DNA of 64,000 bases from the NCBI RefSeq assembly GCF_009296265.1, contig NZ_WBJS01000005.1, positions 372,001 to 436,000 on the forward strand. The letters are read 5' to 3'. Under the pieces are notes generated by a model. It saw only the letters and a list, made by a program, of their open reading frames with translations, made no database searches and was not told where the DNA came from. Below are positions 40,497 to 50,928 of this stretch, one piece after another. The translations under genes and the position numbers were made by a program. How positions within the stretch are numbered: the first letter of the stretch is position 1; each line of letters starts with the position of its first letter. Source of the stretch: Thioclava sp. JE_KL1. Lineage in GTDB: Bacteria; Pseudomonadota; Alphaproteobacteria; Rhodobacterales; Rhodobacteraceae.

Positions 40497-41363
40497 ATGT
40501 CCGACAGCCCAGCCCTTTTGCCGCCGTTCCGGCTGGTTCGCCCCAAGGCGTTGCGGACGGCTGCGGTCTTCGCCTCGCCCCATTCCGGTGCGCAATACCC
40601 GCATAGCCTGCAGGAACGGGCCGTTCTGGACATGCTGCGCCTGCGGTCTTCCGAAGACGCTTTCGTCGATGAGCTGCTGGCGGACGTTCCGCGATTCGGC
40701 GCGCCGCTTCTCTGCGCGCAGTATCCGAGGGCCTGGGTCGATCTCAACCGGGCGGAGGACGAACTTGATTCGGCGCTGATCGCCGGGCTGGACCGGGCGC
40801 ATCCGGGGCCGCGCGTCGCTGCCGGTCTTGGGGTGATTCCCCGCGTGGTGTCCGGTGCGCGGGCGATCTATCGCGGCAAGATCTCGATGATCGAGGCCGA
40901 GGCGCGGATCAACCATGTCTGGCGGCCCTATCACGCGCAGCTCGAGGCGCTGATGGCCGAGGCGCATGGGGCTTTCGGGCAGGCGATTCTGCTCGATATG
41001 CATTCGATGCCCTCCGAGGCGCTGGCCACGACCGGCCCGCGCCGCGCGGAGATCGTGCTTGGCGATCGCTACGGCACCAGTGCCGACCGCGAGATCGTGC
41101 GCGAGATCGAACTGATCTTCGAAGGCGAGGGGCTGAACGTGGCGCGCAACAGCCCCTTTGCCGGGGCCTATATCACCCAGCGCTACGGGCATCCGCGCGA
41201 GGGCTATCACGCGATCCAGATCGAGATCGACCGCGCCCTCTACATGGATCAGCACCGCATCGCGCCGAACGAGAATTTCAATGCGTTCGCGGCGCTGATG
41301 AGCCGGGCGGCGCGTCAGATCGCCGATCTCGGGGCGCATCCGCTTCGCCACGCGGCGGAGTAA
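40497..41363 (+). CDS. N-formylglutamate amidohydrolase family protein
   Basis: The 288-residue protein has the family markers FASPHSGAQYP near the N-terminus, WVDLNRAEDELD, LLDMHSMPSEAL and a C-terminal YHAIQIEIDRALYMDQ. Such enzymes hydrolyse N-formyl-L-glutamate in histidine breakdown, but many alphaproteobacterial members lie outside hut operons, as here, and their substrate is uncertain. AGAGG precedes the start. It converges on dinB with one base between stops. Confidence 0.88.
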   Translation: MSDSPALLPPFRLVRPKALRTAAVFASPHSGAQYPHSLQERAVLDMLRLRSSEDAFVDELLADVPRFGAPLLCAQYPRAWVDLNRAEDELDSALIAGLDRAHPGPRVAAGLGVIPRVVSGARAIYRGKISMIEAEARINHVWRPYHAQLEALMAEAHGAFGQAILLDMHSMPSEALATTGPRRAEIVLGDRYGTSADREIVREIELIFEGEGLNVARNSPFAGAYITQRYGHPREGYHAIQIEIDRALYMDQHRIAPNENFNAFAALMSRAARQIADLGAHPLRHAAE

Positions 41364-41364
41364 G

Positions 41365-42627
41365 TCACTCCCCGTCCCAGCCGCGCCCGTTGCGGATCGC
41401 ATCCGTCCCGAATCGCGCCCGGATCGCATCTTTGGCCCGCTCCGCCCCCGCGCGCTTGCCCGCGTAAGGGTCGAGCAGGTCGCCCGCCGGATCGCGCCCA
41501 TCGGCCGCCGAGAGGTCCGAAAACCCGATCCCGATCAGACGGTAGGCTTGGCCCTTCGGCAGCTTGTCGAACAGCGTCTCGCCCGCGCGATAGAGCGTGT
41601 CGGCCAATTGGCTCGGCTCCTCCAGCCGGGTCTGCCGGGTCACGGTCGCGAAATCAGCCTTCTTGAGCTTCAGCGTCACCGTCCGCCCCGCCAGATCGCG
41701 CGCCTTCATCCGGGCCGAGACCTTCTCGGCTAGATGCCAAAGCTTGCCCATCAGCGCCTCGCGATCGGCGATGTCGGTGTTGAAGGTGGTCTCGTTCGAC
41801 ACCGATTTCATCGGCGAGTCTGGAGAGACGCGCCGCGCATCTTGGCCGCTGGCCAACTCAAAGAGCCGCCGCCCCGATGCGCCGAAACGGTCCTCCATCC
41901 GCGACAGCCCCGCGCGGCGGATATCGGCGAGCGTGCGGATGCCCGCGCGCCCCAGGGCCGAGCGCGTCGCCGCCCCCACGCCCCAAAGGATCGACACCGG
42001 CTTGTCGCGGAGAAACTCTTCCGTATCGCCACGCCCGATCACCGAGAACCCGCGCGGCTTGTCGAGATCGGAGGCGATCTTGGCGAGGAACTTGTTATGC
42101 GACAGACCGACCGAGGCCGTCACGCCGATCTCCGTCTCGATCTCACGCGCAAGCCGCGCCATCAGGGGCGCGGGCGGCGCATGGTGCAGCCTCTCCGTCC
42201 CGCCCAGATCGAGAAACGCCTCGTCGAGCGAGAGCGGCTCGATCAGCGGCGTCAGCTCGACCATCTTCGCCCGGATCTCGCGCGAGACGCTGGCGTAATG
42301 CTCCATCCTCGGTTTGATGATCACCGCGTCCGGGCAAAGCTTGCGCGCCTGATACATCGGCATCGCCGAGCGCACGCCGGAGATTCGCGCGATGTAGCAG
42401 CAGGTCGTCACCACCCCGCGCGTGCCGCCGCCCACGATGACCGCCTGCGAAGACAGTTCGGGATTGTCGCGCTTCTCGACCGAGGCATAGAAACTGTCGC
42501 AATCGATATGCGCGATGGGCAGGTCGAACAGCTCCGGATGCGCCACGATCCGCGCCTTGCCGCAGGCAGGGCAACGCTTCGGCGCCTCGTCAAAACTCTT
42601 CAGGCAATCGCGGCAAAGGGCAGGCAT
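41365..42627 (-). CDS. dinB: DNA polymerase IV with N-terminal zinc ribbon
   Basis: The 420-residue Y-family polymerase has the catalytic motifs IAHIDCDSFYASVEKRDNP and SLDEAFLDLGGTERL, a thumb with helix-hairpin-helix (ILWGVGAATRSALGRAGI) and a little-finger domain. Ahead of the polymerase core are about 35 extra residues with a CxxC-N10-CxxC zinc ribbon (C5, C8, C19, C22). The enzyme performs error-prone translesion synthesis. The ribbon is not part of the E. coli enzyme and may bind DNA or a partner. Confidence 0.93.
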   Translation of the reverse strand: MPALCRDCLKSFDEAPKRCPACGKARIVAHPELFDLPIAHIDCDSFYASVEKRDNPELSSQAVIVGGGTRGVVTTCCYIARISGVRSAMPMYQARKLCPDAVIIKPRMEHYASVSREIRAKMVELTPLIEPLSLDEAFLDLGGTERLHHAPPAPLMARLAREIETEIGVTASVGLSHNKFLAKIASDLDKPRGFSVIGRGDTEEFLRDKPVSILWGVGAATRSALGRAGIRTLADIRRAGLSRMEDRFGASGRRLFELASGQDARRVSPDSPMKSVSNETTFNTDIADREALMGKLWHLAEKVSARMKARDLAGRTVTLKLKKADFATVTRQTRLEEPSQLADTLYRAGETLFDKLPKGQAYRLIGIGFSDLSAADGRDPAGDLLDPYAGKRAGAERAKDAIRARFGTDAIRNGRGWDGE

Positions 42628-42661
42628 GGGGACTCGATCCGGGGAATATCCCCTAGATACT

Positions 42662-42729
42662 CCTTCTTCCTCTTGGCGGAAATATCCCGGGGTGAATTGG
42701 CGCAGCCAAGAGGGGCAGCGCCCCTGACG
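42662..42729 (-). repeat. Rhodobacteraceae-type GC-rich intergenic repeat, copy 2
   Basis: On the minus strand it reads CGTCAGGGGCGCTGCCCCT, CTTGGCTGCGCCA, CACCCCGGGATATTTCCGCC and AAGAGGAAGAAGG, aligning block for block with the copy at 6121-6187. The GGGGC-GCT-GCCCC hairpin is conserved with one base pair fewer in the arms. It lies between clpB and dinB. Confidence 0.75.
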
Positions 42730-42735
42730 CTGATG

Positions 42736-42761
42736 AAAAAGGGGCGGATCGCTCCGCCCCT
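42736..42761 (-). terminator. Rho-independent terminator after clpB
   Basis: On the minus strand AGGGGCGGA-gcga-TCCGCCCCT is a perfect 9-bp stem followed by TTTTTC. It starts about 20 bases beyond the clpB stop. Confidence 0.88.
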
Positions 42762-42783
42762 CTCAATCGGTTTTCAGCTGGGT

Positions 42784-45405
<2,622 letters not shown>

Positions 45406-45484
45406 CGGCATTCTCCTTTTTTAAAGCCCCCGGGATGTGTCTGGCCCTATATTAGGCGCCGTCCTGACCGGGTCTCGATATGAA

Positions 45485-45513
45485 AAATGGGATGTGGCGC
45501 ATCCCGCTTCAAG
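45485..45513 (-). promoter_or_regulatory. sigma-32 heat-shock promoter of clpB
   Basis: On the minus strand CTTGAAG (45513-45507) and CCCATTT (45491-45485) are separated by 15 bases, nearly the consensus CTTGAAA-N13-17-CCCATNT. Transcription would begin around 45478, giving a leader of about 70 bases before clpB. Confidence 0.78.
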
Positions 45514-45602
45514 AGCTTTATGGCGACCATTTCGCCGCAGGTGGAAACCAAAACGCAAGGTTTAGCGTTTACGCAAGGACACCCACGCAGGAGGCTCCGA
45601 GG

Positions 45603-45812
45603 ATGCATCATGCCAGCGCCACGCGCATCGCGCGCCTGATTTACAACGCCGCGCAGCGCCGTTTCGAGGCGGTCGTTGAATTCTTCACCCCCGGGATCGC
45701 GCAGCCGCTGCGGGTGCCCGTTCGGGTAGAAGCCAGCCCCGACATTTCGCATCGCCAGCTTGCCCGCGCGCTGACCCGCGAAGCGCAACGTCGTGGCATC
45801 GGCGGGCTGTGA
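45603..45812 (+). CDS. small conserved-looking hypothetical protein
   Basis: The 69-residue frame begins at ATG 45603, eight bases after GGAGG, and encodes MHHASATRIARLIYNAAQRRFEAVVEF...RQLARALTREAQRRGI, a basic protein with alternating strands and helices and no membrane segment or cysteines. I do not recognise a family. It is divergent from clpB and 71 bases before pyrF on the same strand, so the two may be co-transcribed. An in-frame extension to 45480 would run through the clpB promoter and is rejected. Confidence 0.65.
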   Translation: MHHASATRIARLIYNAAQRRFEAVVEFFTPGIAQPLRVPVRVEASPDISHRQLARALTREAQRRGIGGL

Positions 45813-45883
45813 TTCCCCGAACGGCTTGACGTAGCGGTGATTGATCCGCATCAGGGGGCGATCTTGAAAAGGAGCGCCCCGCG

Positions 45884-46594
45884 ATGACCGACATGACCCT
45901 GCCCGCCGACGACCGTCTCATAGTCGCCCTCGACGTGCCGAGCGCCTATGAAGGCCTCGTGCTGGCAAACCAGCTGGGCGACTCGGTGTCCTTCTACAAG
46001 ATCGGTCTGGGAATGCTCACCGGCGGCGGCCTCGCGCTGGCCAGCGAGCTGAAGCAGGATCAGGGCAAGCGCATCTTCCTCGACATGAAGCTGTTCGATA
46101 TCGGCGCGACGGTCGAGAACGCCGTGCGCGGGCTGGCGCAGTTCGACCTCGATTTCCTCACCGTGCATGGCGACCCCTATGTGGTGAAGGCCGCAAAGGA
46201 AGGCGCGGCGGGCACCGATCTGAAAATCCTCGCCGTGACGATCCTGACCTCGCTCGACCGCGAGGACCTGAACGGTGCGCTGATCAAGGATGGCGCGATC
46301 AGCGATCTCGTGGCGGAACGTGCGGGGCGCGCGTTTGAGGCGGGTGCGGATGGCGTGATCGCCTCGCCGCAGGAAGCCGCCATGATCCGCGCGCTGCCCG
46401 AGGCGGAGGGCCGTCTGATCGTGACGCCGGGCGTGCGTCCGACCGGGGCCGATCTTGGCGATCAGAAGCGGATCGCGACCCCGGCGGCGGCCGTGGGCGC
46501 AGGGGCCGACCATATCGTCGTCGGTCGCCCGATCCACCGCGCGCCCGATCCGCGGGCTGCGGCGGAAGCGATCCTTCAAGAGCTGCGCGGCTGA
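45884..46594 (+). CDS. pyrF: orotidine 5'-phosphate decarboxylase
   Basis: The 236-residue TIM-barrel enzyme makes UMP in pyrimidine synthesis. Motifs are LIVALDVPSAYEG, FYKIGLGMLTGGG, the catalytic lysine-aspartate array FLDMKLFDIGATVENAVRG, LTVHGDPYVV, VTPGVRPTGAD and HIVVGRPIHRAPDP. AAAAGGAG lies eleven bases ahead of the start. It is full length. Confidence 0.95.
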   Translation: MTDMTLPADDRLIVALDVPSAYEGLVLANQLGDSVSFYKIGLGMLTGGGLALASELKQDQGKRIFLDMKLFDIGATVENAVRGLAQFDLDFLTVHGDPYVVKAAKEGAAGTDLKILAVTILTSLDREDLNGALIKDGAISDLVAERAGRAFEAGADGVIASPQEAAMIRALPEAEGRLIVTPGVRPTGADLGDQKRIATPAAAVGAGADHIVVGRPIHRAPDPRAAAEAILQELRG

Positions 46595-46604
46595 TTAACA
46601 TTTC

Positions 46605-46844
46605 TTACTGGCCGTCGCCGCCTGTCGCCGGGCCGCTCGTCTTCGATTCGGGCGCCACGTCGACCTTCGCGGCGTTCGGGTCGGACATCTGCTGCTCGCT
46701 CGGCGGATCGGTGGCGGCGTCGTCACCCCCGTCGATTGGCGTATCGGCAACGAGCCAGACCACGACACCCAGTGCCGCGACCAGCGCAACTAGGGTGAGT
46801 ATCAGGCCGCCGATACTGCTCTGTCGGTTCGAATCCTTGGCCAT
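46605..46844 (-). CDS. small single-helix membrane protein with acidic tail
   Basis: The 79-residue protein has a short basic N-terminus (MAKDSNRQSS), one transmembrane helix (IGGLILTLVALVAALGVVVWLVA) and an acidic, proline-rich, probably disordered periplasmic tail. I know no family. Its helix and layout resemble the neighbouring protein at 47001-47309 on the same strand, suggesting duplication. ATG 46844 is preferred over an upstream in-frame start because GAGG precedes it. Confidence 0.65.
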   Translation of the reverse strand: MAKDSNRQSSIGGLILTLVALVAALGVVVWLVADTPIDGGDDAATDPPSEQQMSDPNAAKVDVAPESKTSGPATGGDGQ

Positions 46845-46940
46845 TCTTGCTCGCCTCTTCGCTTTGATCCGTCGGTAAAGGAAACGCGAGGCTTTGACCT
46901 GCGTTCCTCCTCCCGTCATCAGATAGGCGGAGCATGGCGC

Positions 46941-46969
46941 AAAATGAAACGGCGCCCCGCAGGACGCCG
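46941..46969 (-). terminator. probable terminator after the 102-residue membrane protein gene
   Basis: On the minus strand CGGCGTCC-tgcg-GGGCGCCG pairs over 8 bp (one G-U) and is followed by TTTCATTTT. Confidence 0.65.
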
Positions 46970-47000
46970 CTTCACTTGCACGTGATCTTCGAAAGCGGGA

Positions 47001-47309
47001 TCAGTTCGAGCCGCCGCTTTGCGTGGTGGCCTCAGCCGACGCGCCGCTCGTGTCGGTGCTGCCGCTGTCGCTGGCTGCCGCATCGCCCGAGGCGTCGGCG
47101 CTCGACGAATCCGCCGGGGCTGCGTTGTCGTTGTTCTCGATCGTGACCGAGGTGGCGCTCGCATCGCTCTCGGTGGGCGCAGTGCTGGCGCTTTCGTCCC
47201 CGGGCGACATCATGAGCCAAAGGACGATGCCTAGGGCGACGACGACCGCGCCCAGAACGAAATAGATGCCGCCCAGACCCGAGCGTTCGTGATTATGCGT
47301 GTCAGACAT
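47001..47309 (-). CDS. single-helix membrane protein with Ser/Ala/Asp-rich tail
   Basis: The 102-residue protein has a basic-histidine N-terminus (MSDTHNHERSG), one helix (LGGIYFVLGAVVVALGIVLWLMM) and an extended low-complexity tail of serine, alanine, threonine and aspartate. The tail looks disordered and periplasmic. No enzymatic motif is present. The helix region resembles that of the protein at 46605-46844. It is followed by an intrinsic terminator, so it is probably its own unit. Confidence 0.65.
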   Translation of the reverse strand: MSDTHNHERSGLGGIYFVLGAVVVALGIVLWLMMSPGDESASTAPTESDASATSVTIENNDNAAPADSSSADASGDAAASDSGSTDTSGASAEATTQSGGSN

Positions 47310-47421
47310 GATGATCTCCTGTCGATTTTCATCTCTCTGTATTGGCGAGAGAACATCGATAGGCCGCTTCCAGTTCCCGCGATGCGCGGGAAGTCGCCGG
47401 CAGCGGTTTCGTCACAGGTCC

Positions 47422-47697
47422 TCAGTTCTCGTTGATATCGTCATGCCATTGCTTCACCTGACCGCGCCGCACGCCCATCAGTTTGCGCAGCGCGAGCCAT
47501 GCGATGATCGACAGAACCGCGAAGGTGATCAGCGTGATCGGCACCGACTTTCCGACGATGCCGATCCAGATCAGGCCGCCGGTGATCACCGCCCCGATCG
47601 AGAAGCCGAGGAAGATGAAGCCGGGGATGATCATCTCGGCTCCGCCCAGCACCAGACCGGCCAGAACCCAGACCCACGGAAGTTGCCAGAGGTCCAT
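47422..47697 (-). CDS. NfeD-like membrane protein
   Basis: The 91-residue protein has two to three helices (VWVLAGLVLGGAEMIIPGFIFLGFSIGAVI with the family's E-x-x-x-PG-F motif, and ITLITFAVLSIIAWLAL) and a short cytoplasmic end. It lacks the OB-fold of longer NfeD proteins. Its ATG overlaps the SPFH stop as TGATG, and SPFH-NfeD pairs are a standard partnership. A perfect 8-bp hairpin (TTCCCGCG-atg-CGCGGGAA, 47374-47392) without a T-run lies downstream. Confidence 0.85.
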   Translation of the reverse strand: MDLWQLPWVWVLAGLVLGGAEMIIPGFIFLGFSIGAVITGGLIWIGIVGKSVPITLITFAVLSIIAWLALRKLMGVRRGQVKQWHDDINEN

Positions 47698-48578
47698 CAC
47701 GCTTTCCTCAGAAGCTGGAAGGCGTCGGTGAAGGCCTCGAGGGCTGCTGCAGGTAGGATCACGGTCTGCTTGCCTTCGCCCTTGGCCACCTGAGCCAGCG
47801 CATCGACCTGTTTCAGCGCGACCTGATATTGCGCGGCTTCCAAGCCGTTCTTCGCAATCGCCAGCGCGACGACTTCCGTAGCATAGGCTTCGGCATCGGC
47901 CGAGATGCGGCGCGCCTCGGCCTCTTTCTGCGCCTGGAACAGCTGGGCTTCGGCGGCGAGTTCGACCGCGCGCTTCTTGCCTTCGGCCTCGGTCACCTGC
48001 GCCCGGCGCGCGCGCTCGGCGTTGAGCTGTTGCAGCATCGCGGCGCGGGTCGCCTCGTCGAGATTGACGTCGAGAATCTCTGCGCGCGTCACCTCGATCC
48101 CCCAATCGTCGACCATCACGGCGACCTGTTCGCGGACCTTCTCGATCAGGCGGGCGCGGTTCGATTGCACCTCGTCGAGTTCGATCACCCCGATTTCGGA
48201 GCGCACGATCCCCGCAACGGTCGTCGCGATCGCGGCGTCGACATCTCGGATGCGGTAGACGGTCTTTTCCGGTTCGGTGATCCGGTAGAAGACCGAGGTT
48301 TCGACCTTCACCAGCACGTTGTCAGCGGTGATCGCGTCCTGCATCGCGTTGGGCAACTGACGCTCGAGGATCGAGATCTTGTGCGGCACCCGGTCGAGGA
48401 ACGGCACGATGAAGTTGATGCCGGGGCCAAGGACCGCGCGCAGCCGCCCGAAGCGCTCCACGACGTGCTTCTCGGATTGCGGCACGATCCGCACGCCGAG
48501 GAAGACCGACAGGATCAACAGAACCGCGACGGCGATCATCACGATATCGCTGCCGGTTAGGGAATTAAGGAAATACAT
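47697..48578 (-). CDS. SPFH/band-7 domain protein (stomatin-like, QmcA type)
   Basis: The 293-residue protein has one N-terminal membrane helix (IVMIAVAVLLILSVFLGV) and a band-7 domain beginning VPQSEKHVVERFGRL...LGPGINFIVPFLD. It continues into an alanine/glutamate-rich coiled coil (RRAQVTEAEGKKRAVELAAEAQLFQAQKEAEARR). SPFH proteins form large membrane-associated cages with NfeD partners and organise proteases or microdomains. It is coupled to the NfeD-like gene. Confidence 0.92.
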   Translation of the reverse strand: MYFLNSLTGSDIVMIAVAVLLILSVFLGVRIVPQSEKHVVERFGRLRAVLGPGINFIVPFLDRVPHKISILERQLPNAMQDAITADNVLVKVETSVFYRITEPEKTVYRIRDVDAAIATTVAGIVRSEIGVIELDEVQSNRARLIEKVREQVAVMVDDWGIEVTRAEILDVNLDEATRAAMLQQLNAERARRAQVTEAEGKKRAVELAAEAQLFQAQKEAEARRISADAEAYATEVVALAIAKNGLEAAQYQVALKQVDALAQVAKGEGKQTVILPAAALEAFTDAFQLLRKA

Positions 48579-48599
48579 CTGGGCCTCGACCTTCTGAAC

Positions 48600-48758
48600 T
48601 CACACTTGATTACCGGGAAAGACGCGCAAGGCGAGCAGCGTCAGCACCACGAGCACGGCCCAGCCACCGGGCCGTGAGATGAGCCAGACCGCGAGCGCGA
48701 AGCCTATCCCGACGATACGACTGCTCGCCGTTGCGAGAAAGCCGAACAGCACGCCCAT
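48600..48758 (-). CDS. small two-helix membrane protein
   Basis: The 52-residue frame starts at ATG 48758 (MGVLFGFLATASSRIVGIGF...) and contains two hydrophobic segments ending RVFPGNQV. A longer version from GTG 48812 (70 residues) is possible but has no ribosome site and its start sits in a hairpin. The ATG overlaps the stop of a nine-codon leader as TGATG, which could deliver ribosomes by coupling. I recognise no family. It lies between SPFH and fmt on the same strand. Confidence 0.55.
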   Translation of the reverse strand: MGVLFGFLATASSRIVGIGFALAVWLISRPGGWAVLVVLTLLALRVFPGNQV

Positions 48759-48787
48759 CAGGCGAATTCCATCAAATTGGGGGTCAT
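48758..48787 (-). CDS. candidate leader peptide coupled to the small membrane protein
   Basis: Nine codons (MTPNLMEFA) begin at 48787, six bases after a strong AAGGAG, and stop with TGA sharing one base with the next ATG. The good ribosome site belongs to this frame rather than to the membrane protein. It is too short to be sure of. Confidence 0.4.
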   Translation of the reverse strand: MTPNLMEFA

Positions 48788-48853
48788 CGACTGCTCCTTG
48801 TGGTTTTTCCACAAGTTTGCCGCAACTTCCGCGATTTGGGAAGGCTGTTGCGC

Positions 48854-49750
48854 TCAGCCTAGGCGTGCAGGCAGGCGCAGGCCGCGCAATACGTCGGCGC
48901 CGGACATCGGACGCTTGCCCGGGCGTTGGGCTTCGAGGATTTCCAGCGCGCCCGTGCCGCAGGCGATGGTAAACCCGTCGAGGATCTCGCCCGGTGCGCC
49001 GCTTCCCTCTGCCGGGGCGGCGCGCAGTAGCTTGATCCGTTCGTCCGCAATCTCGGTCCAGGCGCCGGGGAAGGGCGAGAGCCCGTTGATATGGCGGATC
49101 ACCTCATCCGCCGGGCGCGTCCAATCGACCTGCGCCTCCGCCTTGTCGATCTTCGCGGCATAGGTGACGCCATCCTCGGGCTGCGGTTGCAGGATCAGCG
49201 AGTCGATCTCGGACAGCGCGTCGAGGATCAGCCGCGCGCCCATCGCGCTCAGCCGATCATGCAGCTCGCCGGTGGTCTCGGTCGCGCCGATCTCGGTCGC
49301 CTCACGCAGCAGAACCGGCCCGGTATCGAGCCCGGCCTCCATCTGCATGATGCAGATTCCCGTCTGGCTGTCGCCCGCCATGATCGCCCGGTGGATCGGG
49401 GCCGCCCCGCGCCAGCGCGGCAAAAGCGAGGCGTGGATATTCAGGCAGCCCTTCGCGGGCGCATCCAGAATGGCCTGCGGCAGGATCAGCCCGTAAGCCA
49501 CCACGACTGCGATATCGGCGTTCAGCGCGGCGAAGGCCTCGCGATCATCGGGGGCTTTGAAATTCCGCGGGGTGCGCACTTCAATCCCCAGTTCCTCAGC
49601 CTTGGCATGAACCGGAGAGGGGCGCTCTTTCTTGCCGCGACCGGCAGGGCGGGGCGGCTGGCTATAGACGGCGACAACCTCATGCGCGCCGGCCAGCGCC
49701 TCCAGAACGGGGACGGAGAACTCCGGCGTTCCCATGAAGATGACGCGCAT
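48854..49750 (-). CDS. fmt: methionyl-tRNA formyltransferase
   Basis: The 298-residue enzyme formylates initiator Met-tRNA. It has [19 protein letters not shown], the formyl-folate site [40 protein letters not shown] with the catalytic N-H-D set ([12 protein letters not shown]), and a C-terminal OB-like domain. It is the third gene of def, def-like, fmt. AAAGG lies upstream and spacing to the def-like stop is three bases. Confidence 0.95.
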   Translation of the reverse strand: MRVIFMGTPEFSVPVLEALAGAHEVVAVYSQPPRPAGRGKKERPSPVHAKAEELGIEVRTPRNFKAPDDREAFAALNADIAVVVAYGLILPQAILDAPAKGCLNIHASLLPRWRGAAPIHRAIMAGDSQTGICIMQMEAGLDTGPVLLREATEIGATETTGELHDRLSAMGARLILDALSEIDSLILQPQPEDGVTYAAKIDKAEAQVDWTRPADEVIRHINGLSPFPGAWTEIADERIKLLRAAPAEGSGAPGEILDGFTIACGTGALEILEAQRPGKRPMSGADVLRGLRLPARLG

Positions 49751-49753
49751 CGC

Positions 49754-50254
49754 TTAGCCTTTCGCGAGTTTCTTCGACTTCTGCACCAGCATCTTGCGGC
49801 GCAAGGGCGAGAGATGATCGACATACATCTTGCCGTTGAGGTGGTCGATCTGGTGCTGGACGCTGGTCGCCCAGAGGCCCACGAAATCGCGGTCCTCCAT
49901 CTCGCCGTCCTCATTGAGGAAGCGCACCGTCACCGCGCGAGGCCGCTCGATCGGGGCGGAGATGCCCGGCAGGTTCGGCGAGGCCTCTTCATGCTTGCGC
50001 ATCTGCACCGACGCATGAAGCACTTCCGGATTCGCCATCCGCACGGCCTGACCGCGCTTGTCGGATGCATCGACCACCGCGAGCCGCATCATGATGCCGA
50101 TCTGGGGAGCTGCAAGCCCGACGCCGGGCATTGCGTCCATTGTCTCGACCATGTCGTCCCAGATCATCCGAACGGTCTCGGTGATCGTCTCGACCGGCTC
50201 GGCCGGGCGATGCAGGCGGCGGTCGTCATAGGGGATGAAGGCGCGCGAAGCCAT
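49754..50254 (-). CDS. peptide deformylase-like protein, catalytically degenerate
   Basis: The 166-residue protein aligns along the whole length with deformylase. Motif 1 is intact (GVGLAAPQ, 44-51). Motif 2, EGCLS(I)PG in active enzymes, is EASPNLPG (90-97), replacing the metal-binding Cys by Ser92. Motif 3, QHExDH, is QHQIDH (133-138), replacing the catalytic Glu by Gln135. Both changes should abolish hydrolysis, although two histidines remain. Its ATG overlaps the stop of intact def (TGATG) and it precedes fmt, so it is expressed with the real enzyme. Confidence 0.88.
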   Translation of the reverse strand: MASRAFIPYDDRRLHRPAEPVETITETVRMIWDDMVETMDAMPGVGLAAPQIGIMMRLAVVDASDKRGQAVRMANPEVLHASVQMRKHEEASPNLPGISAPIERPRAVTVRFLNEDGEMEDRDFVGLWATSVQHQIDHLNGKMYVDHLSPLRRKMLVQKSKKLAKG

Positions 50255-50799
50255 CAGAGGATCGGATCCTTGGCGGCGCCCGCACGGGCGCGCTCGCGCT
50301 TGAGCTTCTCCATCTTGCGGGTGATCATCTTGCGCTTCATCGGACCGAGATAGTCGATGAACAGCTTGCCGTTGAGGTGGTCGAACTCGTGCTGCGCGCA
50401 GGTCGCCCAGAGCGCGTCGAACTGTTCTTCATGGCTTTGCCCGTCGAGGCCGAGCCACTTCATTCGCACCTCGGAGGGGCGCGTCACCTCGGCATATTGA
50501 TCCGGGATCGACAGGCAGCCTTCCTCGTAGACATTGGTCTCTTCCGAAGTCCAGCTGATCTCGGGATTGATCAGGACCATCGGCTCGGGGGCCGCTTCCT
50601 TGTCCTTCACGCAATCCATCACGAAGATCCGCTTCATCACGCCGACCTGCGGCCCGGCCAAGCCGATGCCGGGCGCGTCATACATGGTCGCGAGCATGTC
50701 ATCGGCGAGCTTGCGGATCTCGTCGTTAACTTCGGGCACCGGCTCGCAAACCTTTTTCAGGCGCGGATCGGGATGGATCAGGATCGGTCGTAGCGTCAT
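50254..50799 (-). CDS. def: peptide deformylase
   Basis: The 181-residue enzyme removes the formyl group from nascent N-termini. All three motifs are intact: GIGLAGPQ, EEGCLSIP with the metal cysteine, and QHEFDHLNG with the metal histidines and catalytic glutamate. The real start is ATG 50799 (MTLRPILIHPDPRL); an in-frame extension upstream lacks conservation. It leads def, def-like, fmt and diverges from the C-S lyase gene. Confidence 0.95.
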   Translation of the reverse strand: MTLRPILIHPDPRLKKVCEPVPEVNDEIRKLADDMLATMYDAPGIGLAGPQVGVMKRIFVMDCVKDKEAAPEPMVLINPEISWTSEETNVYEEGCLSIPDQYAEVTRPSEVRMKWLGLDGQSHEEQFDALWATCAQHEFDHLNGKLFIDYLGPMKRKMITRKMEKLKRERARAGAAKDPIL

Positions 50800-50928
50800 G
50801 GGCAGGGATTTAGGCGAAGCAATGCGTCTGTGCAATGGCAGCGGTGATTGTGCCAGTGACAAAACGCCGTTTGTAACCCGGCTTTGCTTTTGCTCAGATG
50901 CGCCCGATCCGACCAATGAGAGGCCCAG

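Noticed and set aside
47374-47392. Perfect hairpin TTCCCGCG-atg-CGCGGGAA as a terminator after the NfeD gene
   Set aside because: There is no T-run on the minus strand, so intrinsic termination is not supported; it may only stabilise the mRNA end.
48600-48812. GTG-started 70-residue version of the small membrane protein
   Set aside because: No ribosome site, and the start codon is buried in a hairpin; kept only as an alternative.
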